Part shown: positions 49,251 through 60,461 of the stretch, in pieces
Layout of the letters: every line of letters begins with the position of its first letter
Numbering within the stretch: position 1 is the stretch's first letter
Assembly: GCA_947683625.1 (NCBI GenBank)
Contig: CANTUR010000451.1
Span: forward strand, 372,001-436,000
Source: Mallotus nudiflorus
Taxonomy: Eukaryota > Streptophyta > Magnoliopsida > Malpighiales > Euphorbiaceae
DNA length: 64,000 bases
Reading direction: 5' to 3'
The notes under the pieces: generated by a model
Databases searched by the model: none
Told to the model about the DNA's origin: nothing
The model's input: the letters and a program-made list of their open reading frames with translations, nothing else
Translations under genes and position numbers: made by a program

Positions 49251-50028
49251 ATTAAAGATAAAAAGAAAAGAGAGAGATATAAGAGCAAATATACCTAAGG
49301 GAGCCAATAATACCAGAAGGAATAAAAGATCAAGAACTAAAACAATGAAAGCAAAGGTACTCAAAATCTTTATGAAAGTCATTTCATTTTTAAAGATAAA
49401 AACCATTCCCAAGAAGAATTTATACATGAATATGAATTTTGTGGGTATAAGCATAACTGATAGCCATGCACAAATAAAAAATTCATGTCATATATAAACA
49501 AAGCAAGCAAAACAAGGCTTTTTATCACAAGGACAAAACTAGCCACAATTACATTGTTACTATGCATGCATAAAAAAATTTCTGTGAAATAAATTCAAAC
49601 AATTTTCTTCTCCTATTTCAATGAATTAAAAAAATTTGATATTAAGGACACACTATCATATAGTTATGTCACTAACACAAACACATCTTTGTAAAAAAAA
49701 TTCTCTTCCTTAAAAGAAATCAACTAAGTACTCATGCAAACTCAATTAAAATAATTAATTAATTGAATTTAGCTTAATAATTAATTATTAATTTGAAAAA
49801 TATGAGGGCTTTTTAAAAAATTGAATGAATCCACATAAATCCAAATCAAATAAAATTAATACAAAGATCATGTAAATAGGATATACAATATATCATGTAT
49901 ATAAAGTAAATTTACTAAAGCAAATACTTTTAAAACAAAATATATACATGATGCTGAAAATAAATTTTTTTTTTAAAACACATGATCACATAAGAATCCA
50001 AACATCAATTCATCAATTTAACAAGTGA
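49251..50028. other. Non-coding part of the Sirevirus between RNase H and the 3' LTR
   Basis: AT-rich, with no conserved reading frame. In some Sireviruses an envelope-like gene lies here; I see no trace of one. Confidence 0.6.
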
Positions 50029-50667
50029 TCAAGACAAGCTTGAGCCATCAATCATACCAAGTTCATGCTTAATAAAATTCAATCTTTCCTCACAAAGAGG
50101 CTTGGTAAAGATGTCTGCTAATTGATGATTAGTATCAACAAAATCAAGAAAAATATCACCATTTTGCACATGATCACGCAAGAAATGATGTCTAATGTCA
50201 ATATGTTTAGTTCTAGAATGCTGAATGGGATTATTACTAAGGTTTATAGCACTTGTATTGTCACATTTAATTGGAATGTTATTAATATCAATGTCATAGT
50301 CCAAAAGTTATTGTTTTTGCTATAGAACTTGGGTGCAACAACAACTAGCCGCCACATATTCTGCTTCAGCGGTGGATAAGGCAACCAAAATTTATTTATT
50401 ACTAAACCAAGAAACTAAGCAATTTTCTAAAATTTGACAAGTTCCAAAAGTTCTTTTTCTATCTAGTAAGCTACTAGCAAAATTAGCATCAAAATAACTA
50501 ATCAAGTCAAAGGAAGAACTCCTAGGATACCAAAGTCCTAAATGCATTGTACCATAAAGATATTTGAAAATTCTTTTAAGTGCATTCAAATGAGACTCTC
50601 TAGGACTTGATTGAAATCTAGCACACAAGCAAGTACTAGCGATTAAATAAAGAACGGATCCGATCAT
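50029..50667 (-). pseudogene. Sirevirus RNase H remnant
   Basis: Two open stretches of 91 codons: 50667-50392 (GSVLYLIASTCLCARFQSSP, SHLNALKRIFKYLYGT, YFDANFASSLLDRK) and 50304-50029 (KCDNTSAINLSNNPIQHSRT then KHIDIRHHFLRDHV and DIFTKPL). Between them TAEAEYVAAS is visible near 50372-50343 in another frame, and stops occur near 50315. The conserved DNTSAI and TKHIDIRHHF blocks are typical of Copia RNase H. Confidence 0.93.
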
Positions 50668-50676
50668 ACCTTTAAA

Positions 50677-51519
50677 TCACTTTTCATCAACCGGTTTGCC
50701 ATTCTCATCCTTGTTTAGTTTGGTTATGGTGCTCATTGGAGTTTTGCTTGATTTAGCTCCATCCATTCCAAACTTCTTGAGAATGTCCCTTGTATATTTA
50801 GTTTGATTAATGAAAATCCCATCTTCACATTGCTTGACTTGAAGTCCAAGAAAGAACTTGAGTTCTCCCATCATACTCATCTCAAATTCTCCTTGCATTA
50901 GCTTAGAAAATTCCTCACACAAGCAATGGTCAGTAGCACCAAAAATAATATCATCAACATAAATTTTAACAATAAATAAATCATGCTTGGATTTCTTTAT
51001 GAAAAGAGTTGTGTCAACTTTTCCTTTATAGAAACCTTTCTCTAGTAAAAAGTTACTCAATCTTTCATACCAAGCTCTTGGAGCTTGTTTTAATCCATAC
51101 AATACTTTTGACAATTTAAAAACATGATTTGGAGAGTTAAAATTTTCAAAACCCGGAGGTTATTCAACATATACCTCCTCTTCAATAAAACCATTTAAAA
51201 ATGCACTTTTAACATCCATTTGATAAATTTTAAAATCCATGCATGATGCAAATACAAGTAGCATCCTAATAGCTTCTAACCTTGCAACGAGGGCAAAGGT
51301 TTCATCATAATCAATGTCTTCCTCTTGATTATATCCTTTAGCTACTAGTCTAGCTTTGTTCCTAGTTATGACACCTTGTTCATTCATCTTATTTCTAAAC
51401 ACCCATTTGGTGCCTATAATAGGATGATGTTTAGGTCTAGGAACCAAGGTCCAAACCTTGTTTCTCTCAAATTGATTTAACTCTTCTTGCATAGCAAGGA
51501 CCCAAAATTCATCACACAA
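50677..51519 (-). pseudogene. Sirevirus reverse transcriptase remnant
   Basis: The N-terminal part (51519-51160, 119 codons) carries ELNQFERNKVWTLVPRPKHH, GTKWVFRNKMNEQGVITRNK, RLVAKGYNQEEDIDYDETFA and YQMDVKSAFLNG. The C-terminal part (51114-50677, 145 codons) carries LYGLKQAPRAWYERLSNFL, the catalytic YVDDIIFGA and MMGELKFFLGLQV. One TAA interrupts the join, near 51157. The catalytic Asp residues are retained. This is the least damaged domain of the element. Confidence 0.95.
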
Positions 51520-51582
51520 AGCATCATTAATATTTTTAGGTTCAATTTGAGAAATGAAGGCTAAATTAACAGTAGACTTTAA

Positions 51583-53116
51583 TTAAGATATAGTAGTTAC
51601 CCCTTTTGTAGTGTCACCTATAATGAGGTCTTGAGGGTGAGCTTTCTTAAATTGCCAATCCTTTGGAAGTTCATCCTTCAAGATAGGTTGAGATGTCTCC
51701 TCATTTTCCTTCTTGCTTGGATCTTCAAATTCCAAAGGTTTACTAGCATTTTCTTCTTGTGTTTCCATAATCTCATTGTCACCTACAAGATCATTAACAC
51801 TACAACATTCTTTCTAGGATCAAGCGAGTTTGATTCATCAAATACCACATGCACTGACTCTTTAACTACTAGAGTTCTCTTATTAAAGACCCTATATGCT
51901 TTGCTAGAGATGAAATAGCCTAGGAAAATTCCTTCATCGGCTTTAGAATCAAATTTTCCAAGATTACCCTTGGTGTTCAATATAAAGCACTTGCATCCAA
52001 ATACTCTTAGATATGAGATTTTGGATTTTCTATTGTTCCATAGCTCATAAGATGTTTTATTTAAAATTGGTCTTTTGAAAACTCGGTTTGAAATATAACA
52101 AGATGTGTTAATGGCTTCCACCCAAAAGTATAAAGGCAAATTATACTCATGAAGCATTGTTCTAGCCATTTCCATAAGAGTTCTGTTTTTCCTTTCAACT
52201 ACCCCATTTTGTTGAGGGGTTCTAGGAGATGAAAATATATGAGAAATACCATTTTCATTACAATAGTTTTTTAAAAATTCATTTTCAAATTCTGTTCCAT
52301 GATCACTTCTAATGGATAAAATACAAAATCCTTTTTCTTTTTGAACTCTTTTTGAAAAATTTCCAAAGCTTTAAATGCATCATTCTTATGAGCAAGAAAA
52401 CACACCCAAGTGTATCTAGAGTAGTCATCAACCAATACATAAGTATAGTGCATTCCACTGAGACTAGCAACTCTAGTTGGTTCAAATAAATCCATATGTA
52501 TAAGTTCAAGTGGCCTAGAGGTGGATACTACATTTTTTAGCTTAAATGAGGACTTGGATTGTTTTCCCTTTTGACAAGCATCACAAGGTTTATCTTTAGT
52601 GAATTCAAGCTTACGTAAACCAATTACAAGTTTATGTTTACAAAGATCATTCAAAAGCTCAAAATTTGAATGTCCTAATCTTCTATGCCATGTCCATGTG
52701 TCATAGGAGATAGACACTAAGCATTTTATTTCTTTGTTATTAATTTTATTCAAATCAATGACATCAACATTGTCTACTCTTTCACCACTAAAAATAATTT
52801 TATTTTCATCAAGACTACTAACAAAGCAATTTTTAGGATAAAAAGTTACTTTATTTCCCATGTCACATAATTGACTTATACTAAGCAGATTGTGTTTAAG
52901 ACCATCAATAAACAACACATGATATATAGATAAGGATTGAGGATTACCTATTTCTCCAATGCCAATGATTTTTCCTTTTGCATTATCTCCGAAAGTAACA
53001 TGTCCTCCATCCTTAGCATCAAGTTTGTTGAATTGCTCTTTGTCTCCTATCATGTGCCTTGAACATCCACTATCAAGATACCACTTGCTTTTTGTTCTTG
53101 TGGATTTCAAGCACAT
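51583..53116 (-). pseudogene. Sirevirus protease and integrase remnant
   Basis: The longest open stretch (53116-52271, 281 codons) starts CLKSTRTKSKWYLDSGCSRH, the Copia protease active site (DSG intact). It contains the zinc-binding LGHSNFELLNDLC...CDACQKGKQ and the first core Asp in LIHMDLFEP. A frameshift near 52320 puts the second Asp block (RSDHGTEF) out of frame. The Glu block VER lies near 52205-52190, and 52175-51783 continues with MEMARTMLHEYNLPLYFWVE and LRVFGCKCFIL. 51768-51583 is the acidic linker to reverse transcriptase. Confidence 0.93.
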
Positions 53117-53471
53117 CTACACAATACAATTTAAGTGTTCTTTTGGACCCAAACCTTTCTTGGTCTAGGTTGTTTAGTTTCAAGATAATCCATAAGAAGT
53201 AAATTCATATGCAGTTTTCTATAAAAGCACACATTATTAGTATGTCCTTTGATCATGCAATAAGAACATATAATATTTTCAAATTTATTCCTCTTAGGAT
53301 GAAATGCTTTCCTAGTGTGTGCAATATGCCTTTGGTATTGTGTTATCTCCTATTATTTTGTGTCATCAAGTGAGACATGCATTGGCAATGGTGATGTGTA
53401 TTTTGATAATTTTGTGCAACATATTTATGTGTATTATATTGTGTAGCATGCCTATTATAATTGTGTCTAAT

Positions 53472-54378
53472 TTACATATAAGCATGCTTGGGTTTAAGTG
53501 CTCTAGTTTGAGCCTTACCTCTTTGTGTTAATGAAGGATGAATCTCATGAGACTTTTCCTTGCTATTTAACACATGAGATCTTTTAGCTTCGAAAGCTTG
53601 AGTCTTATTTGATTTGGTGGTTGAAGGAGTGGAATCATGTGAAGCTTTTACAAAATTAATATGTGATGAAGATAATGAAGACATTCCATTCTTATATCCA
53701 ATTCCATGAGTATCTCCATGAAATTTTTGAGAGTTGAGAAGACTATCTAAAGTTTCTTTTCCTCTCTTAAATTTAGCAATGGAATTTTTTAATTCTAAGA
53801 CTTCCTTAGAAAGCTTATGATTTTCATCATTTGCTTTCTTAAGTTGATCTTCTAAAGAATTAGAAGATTTAGAATTACTAACTAGTTTTTCATTTAATGC
53901 AACAAGTTTAGAACATTGAAAATCCTTATTTAAGCTAGCTAACTCATGTTTATATTGTTTCTTCTTAGATAAAAAAACTTTTGCATTTAACAAGTAATTT
54001 GCTCATAATAAAGCTCTCATCATTATTATCACAATATTCATTACAATCATCAAAGGAAGAATAAAAAGTGGATGGTACCTCATTTTCATTTTCAATGGCC
54101 ATGAAGCAAAGATTGGCAACTTCTTGTTGTTCCTCTTTCTCTTCGGATTCGGAAGAATCATCCCAAGTAACTTTGAATGCCTTCTTCTTATCTTTTGCTC
54201 CTTTGATTTTAAATTTGAGTTTAGGACATTCACTTCTAATGTGTCCCAGTTTCTTGCATTCATAATAAGTAACCTCTTTTATTTTCTTCTTCCCATCTCC
54301 TTCGAACTTCTTATTGAAGTCCCTTGTTCTTGAGAATTTTTTCTTTCTCAAAAACTTCTTGAAATTCCTAATGAGCAT
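53472..54378 (-). pseudogene. Sirevirus gag C-terminal remnant with zinc knuckle and coiled coil
   Basis: 54378-53965 carries a CCHC knuckle YYECKKLGHIRSECP in which the first Cys reads Tyr, followed by an acidic DSSESEEKEEQQE stretch. 53993-53472 overlaps it in another frame and is a likely coiled coil (SSNSLEDQLKKANDENHKLS and KEVLELKNSIAKFKR). The tail is basic. One frameshift near 53980 separates the pieces. Confidence 0.88.
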
Positions 54379-54599
54379 GGCAATATCACCATCTTCATCA
54401 CTAGAATCTTTGATGCTTTCCTCTTCACTATCTTCTTGAAGAGCTTTTAGAGCAATGCTCTTTTTCTTTTCTTCTTTCTCTTCTTGTTCTTCACCTCTTT
54501 ACTTGATAGTGAGCTCATGTGTTAAGAGCTTACCAATGAGCACATCTGTTGATAGGGTGGAGAGGTCTTGAGCTTCCTCAATTAAAGTGACACGAGATT

Positions 54600-55159
54600 C
54601 CCAATCCTTCCTTAGGTAGGATTCTTAGAATCTTGTTGTTTACTTCTTATTTGGAGAAATGTTTTCCAAGTTTCTTGAGGGTTATGAGGAAAGCATTGAG
54701 ACAATTTTTCATCTCTGTGATTGATTCATAAGGCTTCATTTTGAAGAGTTCATAGTCATATATATGAAGTTGAACCTTCTTACTTCTTACTTGAATGTTG
54801 CCTTCGTAGTAGTTTTCTAAGGTCTCCCATATTTCTTTAGCCGATATATAATGTTGAAGCTTGCCTCCTTCTTCTCTTGTCATTGAAGAGACTAGAGTAA
54901 TCATAGCCTTTTTATTTTTATGATTTTCTTCCTTTTGATCAATACTCCATTGGCTTCTTGCAAGAGTAGTTACCACACTATCAATGATAGTTATAAGTGG
55001 TTCCCAACCTCTTAGGACAATGTCCCAAAGTTTACTGGAATCACAATCAAGATACAATTCCATTTTGAATTTCCAATGTGGATAGTCACTACCATCAAAA
55101 AATGGTCTAAGAGAATATATATTTTGTGATTCACTCCCTATGATCTTGTATTCTAACAA
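54600..55159 (-). pseudogene. Sirevirus gag N-terminal remnant
   Basis: 170 open codons: YSLRPFFDGSDYPHWKFKME, then WDIVLRGWEP, then SAKEIWETLENYYEGNIQVR. This is the retrotransposon gag fold of plant Copia elements (FDG..Y..WK and EIW..L...YEG). No ATG is present at the left edge; the true start was probably nearer 55180 and has been lost. A frameshift near 54650 ends the stretch. Confidence 0.92.
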
Positions 55160-55177
55160 TGAAGTACCTAGAATTCA

Positions 55178-55190
55178 AGCTCTAATACCA
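55178..55190 (-). promoter_or_regulatory. Primer-binding site of Sirevirus element
   Basis: On the minus strand TGGTATTAGAGCT follows two bases after the LTR. It differs from the tRNA-Met complement TGGTATCAGAGC by one C-to-T change. Confidence 0.9.
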
Positions 55191-55192
55191 AA

Positions 55193-56072
55193 TGAAAAGA
55201 GTCCTAGAGGGGGGTGAATAGGACTATCAAATAAAAATGAGAAATTAAAAGAATTTTTTGCAAGAATTAAATAGAAGTTGAGAAGTAAGAATGAAGAACA
55301 CAAAGATTTAAGGAGTTTGGATTCAACAGCAATCCTACGTCTCTACCTAACTTATCCCCAAGTTAGGATTTTCAATCACCCATAATCTTATTCACAAGAT
55401 TGAGATTATACAAGAGTTTTATGGCTCACTCTTATAACCTTACAGCATGAGTTTTCAAGGCTCACTCAAAAAAACTAAAACCCAAATATTTTAATGGACA
55501 ACACTTAAACCAATTCCTTTAGAAATAAATCTCACTTCCCTTCTAATCTAACCCAAGATTTAAAATGAAGAGAAATTCTATTTTTAACACACACCCAACT
55601 CTCATAAGAGTTATACAAACAAAGAATTATTTAAGAGAGTTTGAGAGCTCAATGAATGCTTAAGAAATAATGAATGATAAACAAGTTGCTTAACTTTCAT
55701 TCAGCTCTAGAGATATTTATACTAAAAAAATATAGTTGTTGGAGGTGCAAATGATGTGTCCAATGTCTATATTTTGAATTATTGAGACTGATATTGTCAG
55801 ACAGCTACTCATGGATTGAAACCGTAATTGGCTCCTCAAGACATTTGAATTTGCCCATACTTTCTTCATAAAATCTGTAGATATTTGAATTATCTTTCCA
55901 TATCAATTTAAATCTCCTAAATTAGACTTCTGTAGCTCAAGATATGTCTAAAATACTAAGGGTTGTGCAATATGTAATACAAACTACAGTCAGACAGCTA
56001 TACCCAAATTAAAGTCATGATTTGCTCCTGAAAAAATTTGAATTTGCCCATAATTTGAATTTTCCTTATTCA
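55193..56072 (-). repeat. Truncated 5' LTR of Sirevirus element
   Basis: The first 870 or so bases match the 3' LTR (TGAAAAGAGTCC start on the plus strand). It then stops after TTTGAATTTTCC near 56072, inside the second 193-bp unit. The outer 600 or so bases, which would hold the LTR's promoter region (U3), are missing. The breakpoint lies about 120 bp upstream of the DC1 gene start. Confidence 0.85.
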
Positions 56073-56190
56073 AAACCGGCACGGGTCAGCACTAAGAACA
56101 TTGTTGCTGCTGCTGCTTCTTCTTCTTCGTCTTCATCTACTCTCTTCTTCTCTGTCAAACTATAGCAGATCGAACTGAAAAAGAATTCAA
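56073..56190 (+). promoter_or_regulatory. Short 5' flank and pyrimidine-rich leader of the DC1 gene
   Basis: Only about 118 bp separate the truncated LTR from the ATG. A CTG/CTT-rich tract (56108-56157) resembles a plant 5' UTR pyrimidine patch. There is no clear TATA box in this interval, so the promoter either lies in LTR-derived sequence or was lost. Confidence 0.45.
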
Positions 56191-59100
56191 ATGGAGATTC
56201 ATCATTTCACCCATCGCCATCCCTTAGAGCTTCATGTGAAAACACATCTTACAGCTGACTGCAGTATATGTGGAAACTTGATCTCAGATGACTCTGTCAC
56301 TTATGGCTGCAGTAATTGTGTTTATTTTATACATGAAACCTGTGCTAAGCTTCCTGAAAAGCTCCAACGATTTTTTCACCCATGTTCTCTATTTCTCATA
56401 AATGATGTCTATGGTGGTGCGTTCCAATGCAATCTTTGTGCTAAAAATCGCTCTGGCTGCTTCTGTTACCACTGTTCGAACTGTCAGTTCGATCTTGATA
56501 TTGATTGCGCTCGGCTTCTTATATTTAAATCAGAAGTTAAAGAAAAGGAGATCCAACATCACAGTCACGTACATCATCTGGTATTGCTAGGCGATATGGG
56601 CAAATATGATCAAGTTTCGTGCACAATATGTGAGAAGCTCTGTATGAACCATAGCTATGGCTGCAACAACTGCAAATTTTATATTCACAAGTCTTGCATG
56701 GACATGTTGCCTCAAAAGATTTCTATTTATTTTCACCCATGCTAGCTTGTTTCCCTCACAACCCCTTCTTTTTATTGCGATGTCTGTGACAAAAAGGACT
56801 CAGGTCTTTGTTTTCGATGCGGCAAGTGTTACTTTCATCTGTGTTCTAAATGTTATCTATCTACTACAAAAAGATCAGCCAAAGGTGAGCATATTAAACA
56901 CCCTATTCACTTTCATCCTTTGACACCCTTCAAAGAAATAGACCATAAAGCTTCATGTTCATTTTGTAGAAAGATCTGCTTGACATTAACTTATGGCTGC
57001 CCAGAACAAGAATGCAGCTTTTATTTGCATAAGTCTTGTATGGAGATTCTACCTAGAGAGATTCAACTCTTCTTTCACCCATGCTCCCTGATTGCTCTTT
57101 CAACTCCTTTTTATAAATGTGATGCTTGTTGCGAAGACTACTCTGGTGTGTTCTTTTGCTGCTTAGCTTGTCGATTCAAACTCTGTGTTGAATGTTGTAT
57201 AATGCTCAGAAGGAGGACTATTAGTGTAGATCATGAGGAAGAGTGGGTTAAACAGTTTAGGTCCCACCATCCTTTGATGCTGTCTGAGAACATGGGAGAT
57301 CATTGTGAAGTTTCTTGTGGGGTCTGTGAAGAGATCTTGTCAAATTCGAGTTTTAGCGAGTGCAGATTTTATTTCCATGAAGCTTGCATCGACATGTTAC
57401 CTCAAAAGATTGATGAACATTTCTTTCATTCATGTCCTCATCCTTGCTCTCTAGTTTTGGTCTCAACCTCATCCTATCAGTGCCGTGGATGTGACAAAAG
57501 AAGCGCAGGATTGACCTTCTGCTGCGGGAGGTGCCAGTTTCATCTCTGTATTGAATGTGCTCTGCTGCCTACAGTACTGATGGGGGCCCATGAGAAGATT
57601 CAGCATTTCCTCCATGAGCATCCTCTTGTACTTAGCAAGAAGAAAGTTTCTGATGTTTGCTGCAATGCATGTGGAACTCCTTGCTTGGGTTCTACTTATG
57701 GTTGTAGCAGATGCAAGTTGTTCTTACACAAATCATGTGCTGAATTACCCCGGAAGATAAAAAATTTCTCTCATTTGTCTCACCCTCTCATCTTGGCGTC
57801 TGTGAATTCAGGGGAGCGAAGACGAGCTACTACGAGTGATCAAAACAAATTCAAAAGGGCAAAATGCCGTTTATGTCTCAAGGATTGCTGTGACTTCGCC
57901 TTCTGCTGTAACAGATGTGATCTCCAACTGGATGTTGAATGTGCATTACTAAAGCGCACAATAGAGTACCCAGGTCACAATCACCTCCTTACAGTTGTTG
58001 ATAAAATACATGACAATCTTGAATGCAAGTTCTGTAAAACATGCTGCAAAGACTCACCCGTATTTCGCTGTCTTGAATGCAATTTCAGTCTCCACCTTCT
58101 GTGTGGTCCTTTGCCCTATACTATTAAAGATAAGTGTCACGTAGATACCCTGGCCCTCAAGGATCAATATGTTGAGGATGACGATGAGGATGAAGATGAT
58201 TTTTATTGTGATGCTTGCGAGAGAAGACGAGATCCCAGGCTTTGTGTCTACTATTGTGCACTGGGTTGCCCAATGATCGTTGAAGTGAAATGTGTAATGT
58301 CTGAGGTAAGTTTAGAAGCACATCTTGGTTTAAAATCATTGGACAGTGACCTGAGTCTTGGTTTACTTCATTCATGTATAGGTTCTAGCATCACTAAAGG
58401 GAGAGCGCAAAAATGTGGAGCTGAAAACTGTAGGCAGGCACATAAGTTGCAAGCTGATGATGGGCAAAAACTTGACAATAGAAGAGCAAAATGAAGCAGA
58501 CAAGAAAGCAAGTGATTCAAAATACGCACAGATCGAGGCTGTTCTGTCCCTGGATGAGATACTGATCTCCTTGAATAGCGTTGAGAGGAGGCAACTTGAT
58601 GATATTGAAGCAGCTATGAAGAGGGAAGTAGAGATAAGTACGGTATTATCACTTGCTAACAAGGATGACAGGGATACTGTTGCGTATTATTCAGCGGAAT
58701 CTTTTGAAAGAATCATGGAAGGTCTGGATTCTACCGTTTTAGAGCAGGAGATTCCAGATTTTATAGTGGAACATAATGAGTTCGTTTGGTTTCAAGATTA
58801 CTTGGTTCCTCGCACTCTTATCCCCACTTTCCAAGATTTGCTTGGGAAGAAAGAGGACATCTGTGATGGCTCCGTGTTAAGTTTAAGGGTGAAGTCATTG
58901 ATCTTCTACTTTTTATGTGGTGTTATAGAGAGCATGCGTGCTACAAGGATCATGGATCTCACTGATAAAAAACTAGGACAATGGTTTGCGTGTCTGAAGT
59001 GGGTGAAATATGCTGGCTTCAAATTTCAGTTCATTTCTCAACATATGAAACAGTTGACACACGCCCACTTTGTAGTTCAAGCTAAAAAGTACAGGGATGA

Positions 59101-59290
59101 AACTCCGATCCAGCTGCAGAATGAAATCAAGCTGATCAATCAAGAAATGGAAAAGCTGACAAAATCATTAAGAACTCTTGAAAAGAAGAATGAGATTCAT
59201 AATGGAGATGTGAAATCTGCAATAGACATGTTATTGAAGCAGTCCCGTGTGTCAATGCGGTGGAAGCCTGCAGCGGATGGTCTGCTTTGA
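56191..59290 (+). pseudogene. DC1-domain (C1-like zinc finger) protein gene with premature TAG
   Basis: Join 56191-58305 and 58382-59290 gives 1007 codons plus stop in one frame, apart from TAG at 56743-56745 (codon 185) where DC1 repeats of this type have Ser in HPCSL. About twelve DC1 units follow one another from residue 3 to about 700, each with a CxxC pair, a YGC/FCC..C pair and H..C (for example CSICGNLI...YGCSNCVYFIHETC). Unit 7 (near 57310-57400) has lost its central YGC. An acidic run (EDDDEDEDD) precedes the last unit. The C-terminal 302 residues lack Cys pairs, are charged and helical at the end, and are not recognised. DC1 proteins are plant-specific and poorly characterised; some take part in stress signalling. 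If the TAG is real, only 184 residues are made unless the stop is read through. Confidence 0.88.
58306..58381 (+). other. 76-bp GT-AG intron in the DC1 gene
   Basis: GTAAGTTTAG at the 5' end and TTCATGTATAG at the 3' end, between complete codons (phase 0). It joins CVMSE to VLASLKGERKNVELK. Without splicing the frame would run to a stop at 58492-58494 and lose the C-terminal region. Confidence 0.85.
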
Positions 59291-60461
59291 TATGTGACAA
59301 TCTGATATTTATTTGGAAGTTTTGTCTTTGTGGAGGCTCTCTAGCAGCAAGTGATGTAGATGAATGTTTTTACAATTAGCAAGTGATCTAATTGTTCAAT
59401 GTCCATAGCAAGGTAGATGTAGGAGCTCATAGGATAAAAATATTGCTATTCTTGATGGAACAGGCGCATAGAAGCTGAATTTTAAGGTTCTTTGTGAAAT
59501 TGATTTGTAATGAAAGCTTAAGGTGGAAAATGATTGCAAGGAAGCAATCTGTTTTCTTTTTGAATGTCTTTTGAGGGGTTGTTGGACCGTTTGTATCATA
59601 ATTTTGAGTTATGTTTTATTTTGATATTAAAATTTTAATTGTCTTTTCAGTTTCAAAAAATTTTATTTTTGTTTCAAGTTGAAATATTTCGAACATATCA
59701 AACCAAATTTAACTTATGTGATAATCGAAATAAATATATTTTTAGTATATTTATCTTTGTAAGCAGTTCGAAATACTTTAACACGAAACAAAAAAAAAAT
59801 TTAAAAACCGAAAAGGAAAAATTAAAAATTTAGTACTAAAGTGAAATATGACTCAAAATTATGATACCAATAATGAATTAAACCCTCTTTTGAGAGACAA
59901 TTTGGGATCTCAAGGTTTTCTCCCTATGTCAATTTTTAGTTTGGAGGCGAATGTTGAATAATGAGGTTTTCTAATGGCTTCTGCTACTCTAAAATGATTT
60001 CATGACATTTTTTAATTGAATAAAGATTTATGTCACGGATTGCATCGCTACAGTGTGTCGAGACCCTCGACACAATAACCATTATATCAAAGTTCAATTT
60101 TTTTTAATTAGATTATTAAAAAAATTTACAGGCTTCGAGTATTTAAATCATTGCACAAATCATTATTATACCTCTAATTCAATGAGTTACCTGTGTTCTA
60201 TTTAGATTTTAGATTCCAAAAAAAATAAGTACAAAAATTGAATTTTTAAAAAAAAATCAAAAAAATTAGAAAGGGCAAAATTGAAATTGTTGCTGCCCGC
60301 GATGTATATCATCATCCTTTTTAATTATTGTTGAATATGTTAAGACCCTATACATTGATGTTCAGTTCAATAAAAAAAGGCAGCAAAAGTGAATTAACAA
60401 TTTTAGTAGATGAATTAAAAATCTAGCTACCTTTTTATGGTACCATAACTTTGGGCTATAC
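59291..60461. other. 3' flank of DC1 gene and AT-rich intergenic DNA
   Basis: No gene is supported. Possible poly(A) signals (ATTAAA near 59627) lie about 340 bp after the stop. 59648-59755 resembles 63895-64000, see the repeat entry. A perfect 8-bp inverted repeat is at 60055-60073. Confidence 0.55.
59648..59755. repeat. Diverged direct repeat flanking the third solo LTR
   Basis: TTTCAAAAAATTTTATTTTTGTTTCAAGTT... here resembles TCTCAAAAATTTTATTTTTATTTCAAGTT... at 63895-64000, including TCGAAATAAAT and TTTTTAGTATATT blocks in the same order. The rough identity is three quarters. The origin is unknown. Confidence 0.6.

Larger units (their letters stand above)
47122..56072 (-). mobile_element. 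Ty1/Copia Sirevirus-type retrotransposon, 5' LTR truncated
   Basis: A minus-strand element of about 9 kb. The 3' LTR is at 47122-48616, repeated purine tracts lie at 48617-49250, pol and gag remnants read leftward from 55159 to 50029, and the partial 5' LTR is at 55193-56072. The primer site TGGTATTAGAGC lies inside the 5' LTR. The long LTR, the long gap between RNase H and the 3' LTR, multiple purine tracts before the 3' LTR and the YVDDIIFGA motif fit the Sirevirus lineage. Because the outer end of the 5' LTR is missing, no target duplication can be matched. Confidence 0.9.

Noticed and set aside
54003..54333. Plus-strand and alternate-frame open stretches over the Sirevirus gag
   Set aside because: They are shadows of the minus-strand gag coding region with its zinc knuckle.
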